Assembly (NCBI GenBank): GCA_018398765.1
Contig: JAHBMJ010005102.1
Span: 12,501-22,500, forward strand
DNA length: 10,000 bases
DNA from: Chromera velia
Taxonomy: Eukaryota > Sar > Chromeraceae
Reading direction: 5' to 3'
Shown: positions 1-7,311 of the stretch, piece by piece
How positions within the stretch are numbered: position 1 is the stretch's first letter
Layout: each line of letters opens with the position of its first letter
Made by a program: the position numbers and the translations under genes
The notes under the pieces: model-generated
Database searches by the model: none
What the model was told of the DNA's origin: nothing
What the model saw: the letters and a program-made list of their open reading frames with translations, nothing else

Positions 1-351
1 AACCAATATCAACCAATGGGTTTGGGTAGAGAGAACTGTATGAACCAACTGCTTGAGGCGGCAGATCCAGGCGGCAGGTGGTGGCGGGAGGCTGACGAGT
101 GGTGGTGGGGGGCTGATGGGGAGCGGACGGGGACATAAGAGCGCGGTAGACTTTCCTTTGGTAGGTATTTCTTTCGTTGGCGGGGGGGTCCAAGCATTGA
201 TAGACTCCAGGGCCCCGCCAGGTCAAGCTGCCCGCCACCCCGCCAAATCGTGGCAACATGACTTTGAACCAATTTTTTGAAGTGAAGATGTAACCCGCCA
301 TCAGTTCTGTTAGCTTAAATCAACACTTTAAAATATGGAGAAAAAGATTGG

Positions 352-359
352 TATATAAA
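352..359 (+). promoter_or_regulatory. TATA-like box
   Basis: The octamer TATATAAA matches the eukaryotic TATA consensus, and three CCAAT motifs lie upstream (two at 3-17, one at 269-273). It is more than 900 bases from the first plausible start codon, and no transcript start can be read from sequence. In A/T-rich DNA this motif is common by chance, so the call is weak. Confidence 0.15.
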
Positions 360-851
360 CCAAGTGCCCGCCATGTCTAGATTTTTTATTAGAGAATGTA
401 TAAAGTTAGGGTCACCTTTATACAATAACGTAGTGCTACCCCCTAGTAGAAACTTGAACACTGAGACTTCATTAGACTTTATAGCGGGATTTGGGACGTC
501 ACGGAAGCCTAGCATTCCAACGAGTCAGTGAGTGGCATGTAGTAAGGAGAGAAAGAGAGGAAAAGGCATTGACTTTGAGTTATTTGGGTCTGCAAGTAAC
601 TTTTTGTAGATCCTGAACGATCGATTGATGTTTCTTTTACCTCAGGCTGTGTGTCCATGTCTGGAATTCTGTTCTTTGTTTGTCTGAGATCATCAGGTAT
701 GTTTTTCTCTCCTGTTAGTGAGCCCGTTTGTCTATCTTTGTCTTGGAATAACGCCTGTCTGTCTGTCAATCGATTCTTTTGTTGGACGGTGAGAGAAAAA
801 CGGGAAAGAGGGCAGGAGAAGGATAGGGCCTTTGCAAAACTATGCTCATAG

Positions 852-874
852 CATTGTTGGTCTGATCAACAATG
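852..874. repeat. Short perfect inverted repeat (8-bp stem, 7-nt loop)
   Basis: CATTGTTG at 852-859 and CAACAATG at 867-874 are perfect reverse complements separated by seven bases. It could form a small hairpin in RNA or DNA. It is not followed by a T-run, and no gene ends here, so a terminator role is not supported. An isolated 8-bp stem can arise by chance. Confidence 0.3.
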
Positions 875-1276
875 GGAAAACAGTGAAATCTGCACATTGA
901 CCTCGTCGTTTATCCCATCGACTACGATTTTTCTTCAGGGAATGAATAGATCTCTCTGCCCGTTTGCGCCACAGACACCTCATTATTCCTATTCTCTGTC
1001 TTGTTATGCCTTGTGCCCACATTTTTTTTTTTTGTCCGTTGTGCATCTTCTTAGCCGCAGGGACGCGGCGTTGGAAGGAGGGGGCACGTAGGTGTGAGTG
1101 GATGCCAGAGAGGTAATGGAAGAGAAGTAAAGGGAGTTGGTGGTGAGTGAAGTGAAGGAAGGAGAAAGAAAAAGACAAGCAGAAAAGGGTTGTATGAGTG
1201 GTTGTAAGAGACAGGAGAGAAGCATGACAAGTAGAGGTTCCCGTGTCCGCTTGCTACTCTTTTTGCTCTCAGAAGG

Positions 1277-1890
1277 ATGAACAGAACGGCATCTGACCGC
1301 CTGGTGACCGAGAGCTTCCTGGCACAGGCCTTAAAGCAGTCTCAGGAGGATTTGCTTAAGAAGTTGTTCACTCGGGAAGAAGCTGAGGGACTGGACAGGA
1401 AAATAGAGGGGCTGGTGCGGGGGCTGGAGGACCTGAGAATAGAGGTAGGGGGGTAACGGCGCGGCGGGGATCGGGAAGTTTGGCGTACGCATGCGCGGGT
1501 TGTGGAGGGAATTAATTTTGTGCCCTTCCATGACCACGTGCCACCACCAGAAGTCAAGAAACGGATCGACCGGGAGCAGCTCAGTAGAACAGATTCCCGT
1601 CTCTACAAGTTCCTTTCGACCCACTATGGGTCGCAGGTATTGACGGAGACGGCCAAGCCCTAAGCCCTCATTTTTGATATGAAGTCAGTGAGGGGTTTCG
1701 TGTCCTTCCGGGGAGGGGGGATCCTCTTTTTCGAAACAGAAAGGGATGTGGACATCTTTGCTGGTGATGACTGTGGACTCTTTCCACTTTACGGAGGGAA
1801 CTCGACACTGCCGGATGGGGATAGAGAGGAGGAAAAGTTCGCCGTCCGACTGGTGGACGGACTCATAAGTCAGTTCCGTACTGCCTCCTC
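1277..1890 (+). pseudogene. N-terminal segment of the element protein, interrupted by two stops
   Basis: I do not recognise this domain. A single frame starting at ATG 1277 reads as natural protein. The first 59 residues (MNRTASDRLV onward) are rich in Leu, Lys and Glu and look helical or coiled-coil. TAA at 1454-1456 interrupts, after which the same frame continues with coherent sequence (VPFHDHVPPPEVKKRIDREQ) to a second TAA at 1661-1663, then continues again (IFDMKSVRGFVSFRGGG) to about 1890. Continuity of one frame across two stops argues for a single coding segment with nonsense changes, not three small genes. TAG at 1232-1234 is the nearest upstream in-frame stop, and the ATG is preceded by a pyrimidine-rich stretch ending CTCAG. 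By position it would be the ORF1-like part of a LINE, but no RRM or zinc knuckle is visible. Confidence 0.5.
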
Positions 1891-2530
1891 TGGAAGGCGT
1901 TTTAACAGATGCACAGATGCTATACCTCTCGCCCCAGAAGGGGCAGCGAACTCGAGACTACTCCCTTATCTACAGGCTATAAGAACGGGTTCGGGGAGAC
2001 CAGGTCCTCCGCTCCCCCACTCAGTATCCCGAGAGCGGGACTTTTCCTGCAAAGGGGTGAGCCGGGATACGCAGACGAGGACTGGGGGGCCGGTAGAGGT
2101 CCAGAGGACCCAGTCGACCTACCAAAGGGATGGGCAAGGGTGGGGCTCCAAACTCTGGGGGGGGGTGCCGGACCAGGGATACCAGGAGAGGGGGTCGGGA
2201 TAGGGTCGCAAGATGGAGAGAAGGGGGGGCGAGAGGCAGAAGCAGAGCCTCCCCTACTCAACCCCAGACAGTGAACTGAATTACCGGGGGGGAGCCACCC
2301 GGGATATAAATTCGGCCACAAGGATACAGGGGAGGGAAGAGGGGGGAAGCAGGAGTAGGGACAGGGGCAGTGAAAGAGTTGTGACAGATGGAACAGAAGG
2401 AACCAGAGAGGTATGGCGAGGACAGATGGGATCAAACGGGCCCTTTACCGGAGTTGGGGAGCCTCTACAGGCATTTCCCCAGCCCTCTCCCCCACACTCA
2501 CTCCCTTACTCCAACCTCCCCCCTTCTTTT
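1890..2530 (+). pseudogene. Coding-like stretch with undecidable reading frame
   Basis: All three + strand frames contain protein-like patches here and none is clean. Frame 0 has a convincing run at about 1890-1965 (for example LTDAQMLYLSPQKGQRTRDY) before TAA. Frame 1 is open from 1909 to TGA 2272-2274 and is rich in Gly, Pro, Asp and Glu. Frame 2 is open from 1679 to TAG 2201-2203 and again from 2213 to 2755. Frame 0 reads well again from 2388 ([19 protein letters not shown]). The simplest view is that this part of the element has several indels, and G- and C-rich runs (such as G9 near 2158-2166) are likely places. I recognise no domain. Confidence 0.35.
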
Positions 2531-2586
2531 AGATCCTCCAGCAGATGTGGCCTCACTACCGCCTCCAGTTTCCCCTGCCCCCTTTC

Positions 2587-2721
2587 CTCTGCCCACCTGC
2601 GGGGGTGGGCGGTCAGGTTCCGGGAAATGTGCCGGCAGCTCCTCTGGGGATGGGAGGTCAGTTCCCAGGGGTCTTGCCGGTGGCTCCTCTGGGGATGGGG
2701 GGTCAGTTGGATAGGGGACAA
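2587..2721 (+). repeat. Three 45-bp tandem repeats encoding a 15-residue Pro/Gly unit
   Basis: In frame 1 the unit [15 protein letters not shown] occurs at 2632-2676 and 2677-2721, with a more diverged copy at 2587-2631 that keeps the GVGGQVPG core. The two better copies share CCTCTGGGGATGGG and GGTCAGTT. The period is a multiple of three, and the repeat reads sensibly only in frame 1, which supports frame 1 as the true coding frame here. The unit is low-complexity and collagen- or elastin-like in flavour, with no assigned function. Confidence 0.6.
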
Positions 2722-2883
2722 TGAAGAGGGGAAGAACGGTTTACTCAGCCTGTGAAGGGCAAGCCCTCCTTACAGGATCCGGCTATAATCTAGGTCGGAC
2801 GGGGGGGAGGCTTCCCTCATCCAGCCGGCGGCCTGCAGGGGGGGAAAGGGAACGGGGGAACGGGTAGGAAGAAAAAGAAAAAG

Positions 2884-3114
2884 GGGAAGGGGGGTACTGG
2901 GGGTATGGAGATGGAGGATGCAGATAGGCAGGCTCGACCTCGAGCCCGGGATAGGGACATCGAGGCAGAGAGAGAGAGAGCAGAAGGAGGAAAGAAAAAG
3001 GGGAAGGGGGGTGCTGGTGACGTGGAGATGGAGGATGCAGAGCAGGCTCGATCTTGAGCCCGGGATAGAGACATCAAGGCAGAAAGAGAGAGAGCAGAAG
3101 GAGAGAAAAATGAA
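2884..3114 (+). repeat. Tandem in-frame duplication (117 bp and 114 bp) encoding a charged helix
   Basis: Copy 1 (2884-3000, 39 codons) and copy 2 (3001-3114, 38 codons) align along their whole length in frame 1. Both read GKGG, then VEMEDA or MEMEDA, then QAR, then ARDRDI and AERERAEG. Copy 1 has one extra codon near DADRQ. At the matching place copy 1 has CGACCTCGAGCC and copy 2 has CGATCTTGAGCC, so two C-to-T changes turn Arg CGA into TGA at 3055-3057. The duplication therefore records how at least one in-frame stop arose. The encoded sequence is a strongly charged, helix-forming stretch. Confidence 0.75.
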
Positions 3115-3165
3115 AGAGAGGAGGAAGAGGAGAAACGAGCGTAAAGGAAAGAGGAGCAAAGAGAA

Positions 3166-3276
3166 TCGGACATAGATATTATTATGAGACAGACAGGAGT
3201 GGAGAGGGAGGCGGCAAGGCAGGCCCTGGCTGAGGGGGGGGACCTGGTGAAGGTGATACTTAGCCTCATGAATGAG
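3166..3276 (+). other. UBA / NAC-alpha-like domain within the element protein
   Basis: In frame 1 the sequence begins SDIDIIMRQTGVEREAARQA and continues through an ALAEGGDLVKVIL-type ending. This has the layout of the three-helix UBA module found at the C terminus of nascent-polypeptide-associated complex alpha subunits and in HYPK-like proteins: an acidic start followed by I-x-x-I-M, then Q-T-G-V, then a helix with E-A or A-A, then G-D-[LI]-V, then a hydrophobic I-L-x-L helix. In NAC the domain is a small protein-interaction fold. It lies between a charged coiled coil and a Gln/Pro-rich stretch. The match is by eye; chance resemblance of a 37-residue helical stretch is possible, but the ordered motif set makes it credible. 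Confidence 0.5.
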
Positions 3277-4020
3277 CAGACAGAGACACAGCAGACGCAG
3301 AGGGGACCTCCGAGAGGGAGACAACGGAGAGGGGAGGGAAAGGGATAGGACATCTTCCCTGGGGATTTCGGCAAGAGCGCGGCAGCCGGGAAAGAAGCCT
3401 CGTCTATCTCTGTCGCTCCTCCAGAGAAGCAACAGCAGCAGCCTGTTTCCCCGGCCTCCCTCTCCCCTCACCTTACGGCTTCCGTGATAGTCCTACCCCA
3501 GCCCCCAACTGTCGTACGTCTCCCTCCCCCAAGTAAGACAAATTTTCGGACGGTTCCCTCTACGGACGTCCTGAGAGAAAGGTTGAAGGTTGCCCCGGGA
3601 TCTATTATCCCTCCCATCAAGGTGAGTAAGAGAGAGGGGGTTTTGACTCTGGAACAGAGGGGAGCGATAGGACAGAGAAGCGAAAGGGGGAGACGAAAAA
3701 GGAAAATCAGAGTCGCAAGGGCCGGAGCGGCCCCTTCTCTGACTTTAGGAGGAGAGTCACTTTACTCTGTCTCTGCCATGGAGGGAGAGGAGGGTGACGA
3801 CAGCCTGAGGTCTGTATGCACCTTCGCGCTGGAAGAAGCCCCCCCCCTCTCCCTCGCTAAGGAAGAGGGAGAAGGGGGTTATATCTTCAGTGAAGAAGAA
3901 GGGGAAATGGTCCTAACTGGGACAAGAAGGAGTCCTGAGGCACAGAAGAGGTGGGAGGAGGAAAGAAAAAAGGAGAGAGAGGAGTCCTTCAAACAGCGGG
4001 GGGAAGTTTGGCCCGGGGAC

Positions 4021-4385
4021 TAGCCGGCCTCCTCTTTTCCTTCCTCCTCCTCCTCCTCCTCTGCCGTGGTGAACGTGGAGGAGTCGGGAAAGGGACTTGG
4101 GGGGGGGGTCTAGATGGGGGACAGAAAGTAACTTTGGTAGACAGAGACCTCCCTCCTCCTTCTCTTCTCTCCCTCTCTCAGATAGCCGGTCAGACAGTCA
4201 GTCGTGGTAGAAACTTCCCCCTTCCTTCTTTTTCTTCTTCTTCTTCTTCTTTTTCCTCTTGTTTCGCTTCTGCTTCTGCTTCTTCTTCTTTTTCTTCTTC
4301 TTCTTCTTCTTCTTCCTCTTCTCCTTTCTCTTCTTCTTCTCCCCTCCTGCCTCCTCCCCTTTCTTATGACCCTCCGGACCTGCAA
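4021..4385 (+). pseudogene. Ser-rich linker of the element protein, with frame change
   Basis: After TAG 4021-4023 frame 1 encodes a short Ser run and VVNVEESGKG, and coherence then passes at the G10 run (4099-4108) to frame 0. Frame 0 reads GGQKVTLVDRDLPPPS, then long Ser tracts, ending SYDPPDLQ at about 4384. A related Ser-tract ending, SPFSSSSLYDPP, occurs again near 4584-4617 in frame 2, which supports the Ser reading over the Leu-rich or Phe-rich readings of the other frames. Between about 4370 and 4400 the coherent frame moves to frame 2; frame 2 carries TGA at 4367-4369 just before this. The tract is a likely flexible linker. It has no domain. Confidence 0.4.
4214..4365 (+). repeat. 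TTC/TCT-rich polypyrimidine tract
   Basis: About 152 bases are pyrimidine except for five Gs (4261, 4266, 4272, 4278, 4349), mostly as TTC triplets with CTC and TTT variants. On the opposite strand this is GAA/GAG repeat. Smaller tracts of the same kind lie at 4557-4602, 4732-4811, 4889-5017, 5290-5345 and 5927-6050. In the coding frame they give Ser runs. Long GAA/TTC tracts can form intramolecular triplexes and are unstable in length. Confidence 0.8.
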
Positions 4386-5460
4386 AGGATGGGTTCCTTT
4401 CCCTAGAAGAGATTGAAGCCCTTTTTGAAGTGGCCGAATTTGAGACCCCTTTTTTTGAAGTAAGGAAGAGAAAAAGAGGGAAACAAGCAGCCAGACGGAT
4501 AGACAGATAGGCAAGGGTCCTGGGGCGGGGAAAAGAGAGCGGGGCAGTGAGGTTTGCTTCTTCTTTCTCCTCTTCCTCTTCCCCTTTTTCTTCTTCTTCT
4601 TTATATGATCCCCCTTCTTCTTGTAGGCAGGATATTGCAGGAGAGTGCCACGGCCAAAAGAACAGGGGGCAAAGAAGAATATATGACAGAACGAAGGGGA
4701 CCAACATCGAATCCTCCGATCCACAGAAGCGCTTTTTTCCTCCTCCACCTCCTTCTTCTTCTTCCTCTTCTTCTTCTGCTTTGTTCTTCTCTTCCCCTTC
4801 CCCCTGCTCTGGTGTAAGTAAGAACAGGGGAGAGAACGGATAAGGAAGGGAGGGGGAGTAGAGACCAGATCACAGGGGGAATCCCTCGTCTTCTTCCTTT
4901 TCCTCTTTTTCTCCTTTTCCTTCTTCTCCTTCCTCGTCCTCTTTTCCTTCTCATTCCTCTTTTTCCACCGCTTCCACCTCTCCCTCTTCTACTTTGTTCC
5001 TCTCTTTCCCCTCCTCCAGTGCTGCTGTAGGGGTACCCGCCTATGACAGGGCTGGGGGAGAGGGACGGGCAACGACTGTGATACGGCAGCCTAGACCCTC
5101 CCCCCACCCGACTCGACTCGATTCATTTTCATCCTGCAAGTGTTGTGCCGGGGGGGAGGGGGGCCTCCGGGTCGGTCCTTCCCCCCACCCGACTCGAACA
5201 AGGAACAACATGCATGTAGACAGAGAGATCCATGATGCGATGTATATCTCTCCTCTTTTTCTCCAGCCTGTTATTTATCCTTTATGCTTTTGTCATTCTC
5301 CCTCTTCTCCTCTCCCCCCCTCTCCCCCTACCCCTCTCACCTTCCCAGGAGACTCTGAGGAGATAGCCCCCTGCCCCTCTCCTTTGCTCTGTAGAGAGGA
5401 GGGGGATCACCTTACGCCCCAGCCAACCGAAAGAAAGAAAAAGAAGAGGGGTGCAAGGAG
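4385..5460 (+). pseudogene. Low-complexity linker region of the element protein
   Basis: Frame 2 is coherent from about 4385. It first encodes an acidic/hydrophobic helix (PAKDGFLSLEEIEALFEVAE), then a basic cluster (RKRKRGKQAARR), then alternating Ser/Pro tracts and short charged pieces. In-frame stops are TAG 4508-4510, TAA 4841-4843 and TAG 4859-4861. Between 4994 and 5460 the frame is open; it contains the SPHPTR duplication, an unusual patch rich in His, Met and Cys around 5200-5290, and ends in a basic ERKKKKRGARRRRR cluster that could act as a nuclear localisation signal. I recognise no domain. An alternative for 4814-5019 is an intron-like sequence, discussed in the findings. Confidence 0.4.
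5099..5197 (+). repeat. 18-bp direct repeat, 81 bp apart
   Basis: The identical 18-mer TCCCCCCACCCGACTCGA occurs at 5099-5116 and 5180-5197. The spacing of 81 bases is a multiple of three, and both copies encode SPHPTR in frame 2. Sequence between the copies is not repeated, so this may be the remains of a local duplication. The nearby TCGACTCGA-type bases resemble a tRNA T-loop on the other strand, but no matching stem or cloverleaf is present. Confidence 0.6.
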
Positions 5461-5461
5461 G

Positions 5462-5880
5462 CGGAGACGCTGTTCGGAGTGTGGGGAGGTGCTAGGGAGG
5501 GAGGGTTGTGGAATTTTCTTTTGTGGAGTTTATAGGAATAGAGAAAGGGAAGGGAACGGAGGAATAGAGAGAGTCACAGCTATTAGGGGTAGAAAGGGTA
5601 ACAGGGAGTATGAAGTCAGGAGGAAAGGGGAGGAAGGGACAGTCTGGCTTCCAAAAGCCTCGGTTCCTAAGGATCTGGTCGCCCGTTTCTGGGCCTTCAG
5701 GGGTCAAAAGAATGGGAAGTCAGCAGAGGAGGGGGAAATGAAGAAAATCATGGACATGAGGGGAAGTGGAAAGGATAGACAGTACAGTGTGAAAAGAAAG
5801 GGTAAAGGCAGGCCCTACTGGGTACCTGCGGGCGAGGTGCCCAAGAATCTGATTGCTACCTTCTGGCAGAAGAAACAGAC
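5462..5880 (+). pseudogene. Cys4 motif plus two chromodomain-like modules (element protein)
   Basis: This is part of the open frame-2 stretch 4994-6379. A four-cysteine motif CX2CX8CX4C (codons at 5471, 5480, 5507, 5522) could bind zinc. Two similar modules follow. Module 1 (5564-5692) reads IERVTAIRGRKGNREYEVRR and ends VWLPKASVPKDLVARFW. Module 2 (5738-5866) reads MKKIMDMRGSGKDRQYSVKR and ends YWVPAGEVPKNLIATFW. Both follow the chromodomain plan: three strands with xEYxVxxKG, then W-x-P, then a helix P-x-[DN]-L-[IV]-x-x-F. In canonical chromodomains the residue two before KG is the aromatic-cage Trp; here it is Arg in both, so methyl-lysine binding by the classic cage is doubtful. Chromodomains are common in Ty3/gypsy chromovirus integrases and HP1/Polycomb proteins, but not standard in LINEs. 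The fold assignment is by eye. Confidence 0.55.
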
Positions 5881-6115
5881 AGTCCGAGCTCCCCCCCTCT
5901 CAGATACCCCCCTCTCCTCAACATTCTCCGATTCATCCTCCGATTCACTATTTCATGTTTCCTCCTCATGTACTCATAATTCTCTTTCTTCTTTTATTTC
6001 TTCTCATTCTTCTGCTCTTTCTTCTTTTCTCACTCCTTCCTCCTCTCCTAGTTCCTCCCCTCCTCTTTTCCCGCATGCATCTCATTCAAGATCTGTTAAG
6101 AGAAAGGCCAAACGG

Positions 6116-7298
6116 AGGCAACTAGTCGTTGCAACCCTGAACGTTGGAAGTTTGAAGTCCCGAATTTCGAACGGAGCCCTCAGCAGGTGGTTGCAAGGGG
6201 TTGACATTGCAGTTTTGATGGAGACGAAATTCCCCTCCTCTAAAGTGACAATAGGGAGACATTCAGGGTGGAATTATGCACAGAGAGAATGGCACAGAAG
6301 GAAATTGGGGATACATGGGAGGGCTAAAGTGAAGGAAACAAATACAGGAGGAGTCTGCATTCTTGTTAGGAAGAGCCTATAAGCACAGCTGAGACCTGAA
6401 TGGGAGCTGTGTAGACCAAATATTGCAAGAATTAAGATACGGGGGTGCTTGCAGGAAGGGGGGAAACAATGGAAGGTGGAGAGGGGGGACTTTCTTTTTA
6501 TTTTTGGGGTCTATTTCCTTCAGAGAAGTGCTCACGAGAATCTGAGAGATGGGATAACGAAAGAACAAGAGAGGGAATTTCTGCTTGATGCGGTGTATGA
6601 TGTCCCTTTGTCAGCTAGGCGGCTAGTGCTGGGAGATTTTAATTCACACATTGGAACAGAACTCCCTAAGGGAATCACTTGGCAAAGGGAGGTAGTCGCA
6701 AAAGACACAGGACCTGGAGCGGACCTGGGAAGGAGGGGGGGTGAAGAAGGAAGTGGGGTGGTTCAGGGGGTAGTTAGAGAGTCAGAATGCGGATCACAAA
6801 TAGATGCAGAGGGTCGGGCTTTACTTCGTCTATATGAAGCCTCAAACTTGATATCTCTAAATGGAGTTAGATTCATAGACAAGGGTAAGGGTATAGAAAT
6901 TGACTGTTTGGGGGCGTGCACGTACTATAGAGAAGGCAAGCCCTGTTCTATTATTGATTTTGACCTTATTGACCCCGCACTTCTGTCTTCTTGGTCCTCA
7001 TTTGGAGTTAAAATGTTTCCAGATGCTGCTCCGGAACACTGTTCAGTCTCTTGCGGCATCGCTTTAGTCGACTCAGAAGCCGTTGACCTCCCCGCCTCCG
7101 TGCTTCATCCCTTGTTGAGTCTTGCACCCCCTTTTCAGAAGTCGTGTAGAATCTTACCTGTAAAGGATGAAGAGATAGCTGTCCTGGCGTCTTCCGTTCG
7201 ACAGCTTTCTGAGGCATGCTGGCCCGGTTTATGGGACACTGATGAGAAAGCTGTAGAATTATCTCATAATGGTCTCCCTCTCTTTTATGTTTCCCCCC
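6116..7298 (+). pseudogene. AP-type (APE) endonuclease domain of the LINE, one in-frame stop
   Basis: LINE endonucleases of the exonuclease III/APE1 fold nick target DNA to prime reverse transcription. Frame 2 shows the ordered motifs: TLNVGSL (Asn codon 6140), METKF (Glu codon 6221), the GVYF motif near 6508, LGDFNSHIG (Asp 6635, Asn 6641), SIIDFDLI (Ser 6947, Asp 6956) and EHCSV (His 7037). All expected catalytic positions are therefore present. TAA 6380-6382 breaks the frame between the second and third motifs; sequence on both sides is in the same frame and reads smoothly (RKSL, stop, AQLRPEWELCRPN). A Gly/Glu-rich insertion of about 35 residues lies near 6700-6800. After the His motif the frame continues as a Leu/Pro-rich linker to the poly-C run at 7293, where the frame changes. 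The domain is recognisable with confidence; this copy is not translatable as one chain under the standard code. Confidence 0.85.
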
Positions 7299-7311
7299 CC
7301 CCCTCCCCCCC
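7293..7311 (+). other. C11-T-C7 tract at a reading-frame change
   Basis: Eleven Cs (7293-7303), a T and seven Cs (7305-7311) separate the endonuclease frame (frame 2, open to 7345) from the reverse-transcriptase frame (frame 0, coherent from about 7312: SQPISPASIPETLAKRVKGL). A one- or two-base length change in the C run would rejoin the frames. The tract ends in CTCAG, so it also resembles a 3' splice site. A slippage mutation or a sequencing/assembly length error is the simplest explanation. Confidence 0.6.

Larger units (their letters stand above)
1..1270. other. Upstream region without a supported gene
   Basis: No open frame here has protein-like composition on either strand beyond chance length. 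The first 280 bases are G/C-rich and carry the hexamer CCGCCA about five times (around 215, 232, 243, 294 and 369) and CCAAT three times (3-7, 13-17, 269-273). Bases 280-840 are more A/T-rich. Bases 1075-1225 are purine-rich, and a T13-14 run lies near 1022-1034. The region sits directly upstream of the element's first plausible ATG (1277), so it may hold the LINE 5' UTR and internal promoter, or simply genomic flank. The 5' boundary of the element cannot be placed because no target-site duplication is visible within the window. Confidence 0.5.
2530..4105 (+). pseudogene. Pro-rich, coiled-coil and UBA-like segment of the element protein
   Basis: Frame 1 reads coherently across the segment. 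In order it encodes a Pro/Gly part with three 15-residue repeats (2587-2721); a Lys/Arg/Glu-rich part with a 39-residue duplication (2884-3114) that would form a long charged helix; a UBA/NAC-alpha-like module (3166-3276); Gln/Pro-rich sequence (about 3420-3530); and a mixed basic then acidic tail (3640-4020) ending in a Glu/Lys/Arg helix. The same frame is broken by TAG 2530-2532, TGA 2722-2724, TAG 2791-2793, TGA 3055-3057, TAA 3142-3144, TAG 3346-3348 and TAG 4021-4023. A Ser run follows TAG 4021. Coherence is lost at a G10 run (4099-4108), after which frame 0 takes over. The longest uninterrupted part is 3349-4020. The segment would act as the nucleoprotein or interaction part of the LINE; that role is inferred from position only. 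Confidence 0.55.

Noticed and set aside
509-769. Hydrophilic 86-residue frame on the - strand
   Set aside because: Its composition is plausible, but there is no recognisable motif, no supporting context, and the length is within chance for this base composition.
2884-3114. Purine-rich tandem repeats considered as a CRISPR-like array
   Set aside because: There are only two copies of a long unit, no unique spacers, and the unit is coding and in frame. The host looks eukaryotic.
3622-3630. GTGAGTAAG after ATCAAG, a near-ideal splice donor
   Set aside because: The frame reads straight through as coherent coding sequence for another 390 bases, so an intron starting here would remove clearly protein-like sequence.
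4204-4416. Leu/Phe-rich frames resembling membrane segments
   Set aside because: They are other frames of the same TTC/CTT repeats. The Ser reading is supported by the repeated YDPP ending.
4110-4748. Lys/Arg-rich open frames on the - strand
   Set aside because: They are the mirror of TTC/CTC Ser tracts on the + strand; their composition comes entirely from the simple repeat, and they show no domain.
5150-5220. T-loop-like TTCGAGTC on the - strand, possible tRNA
   Set aside because: The flanking bases do not pair into a T-stem, and no acceptor, D or anticodon arms are found.
4994-6382. Treating this open frame as a complete stand-alone gene
   Set aside because: It ends in the middle of the endonuclease domain at TAA 6380, and the rest of the domain follows in the same frame, so it is a piece of the LINE protein.
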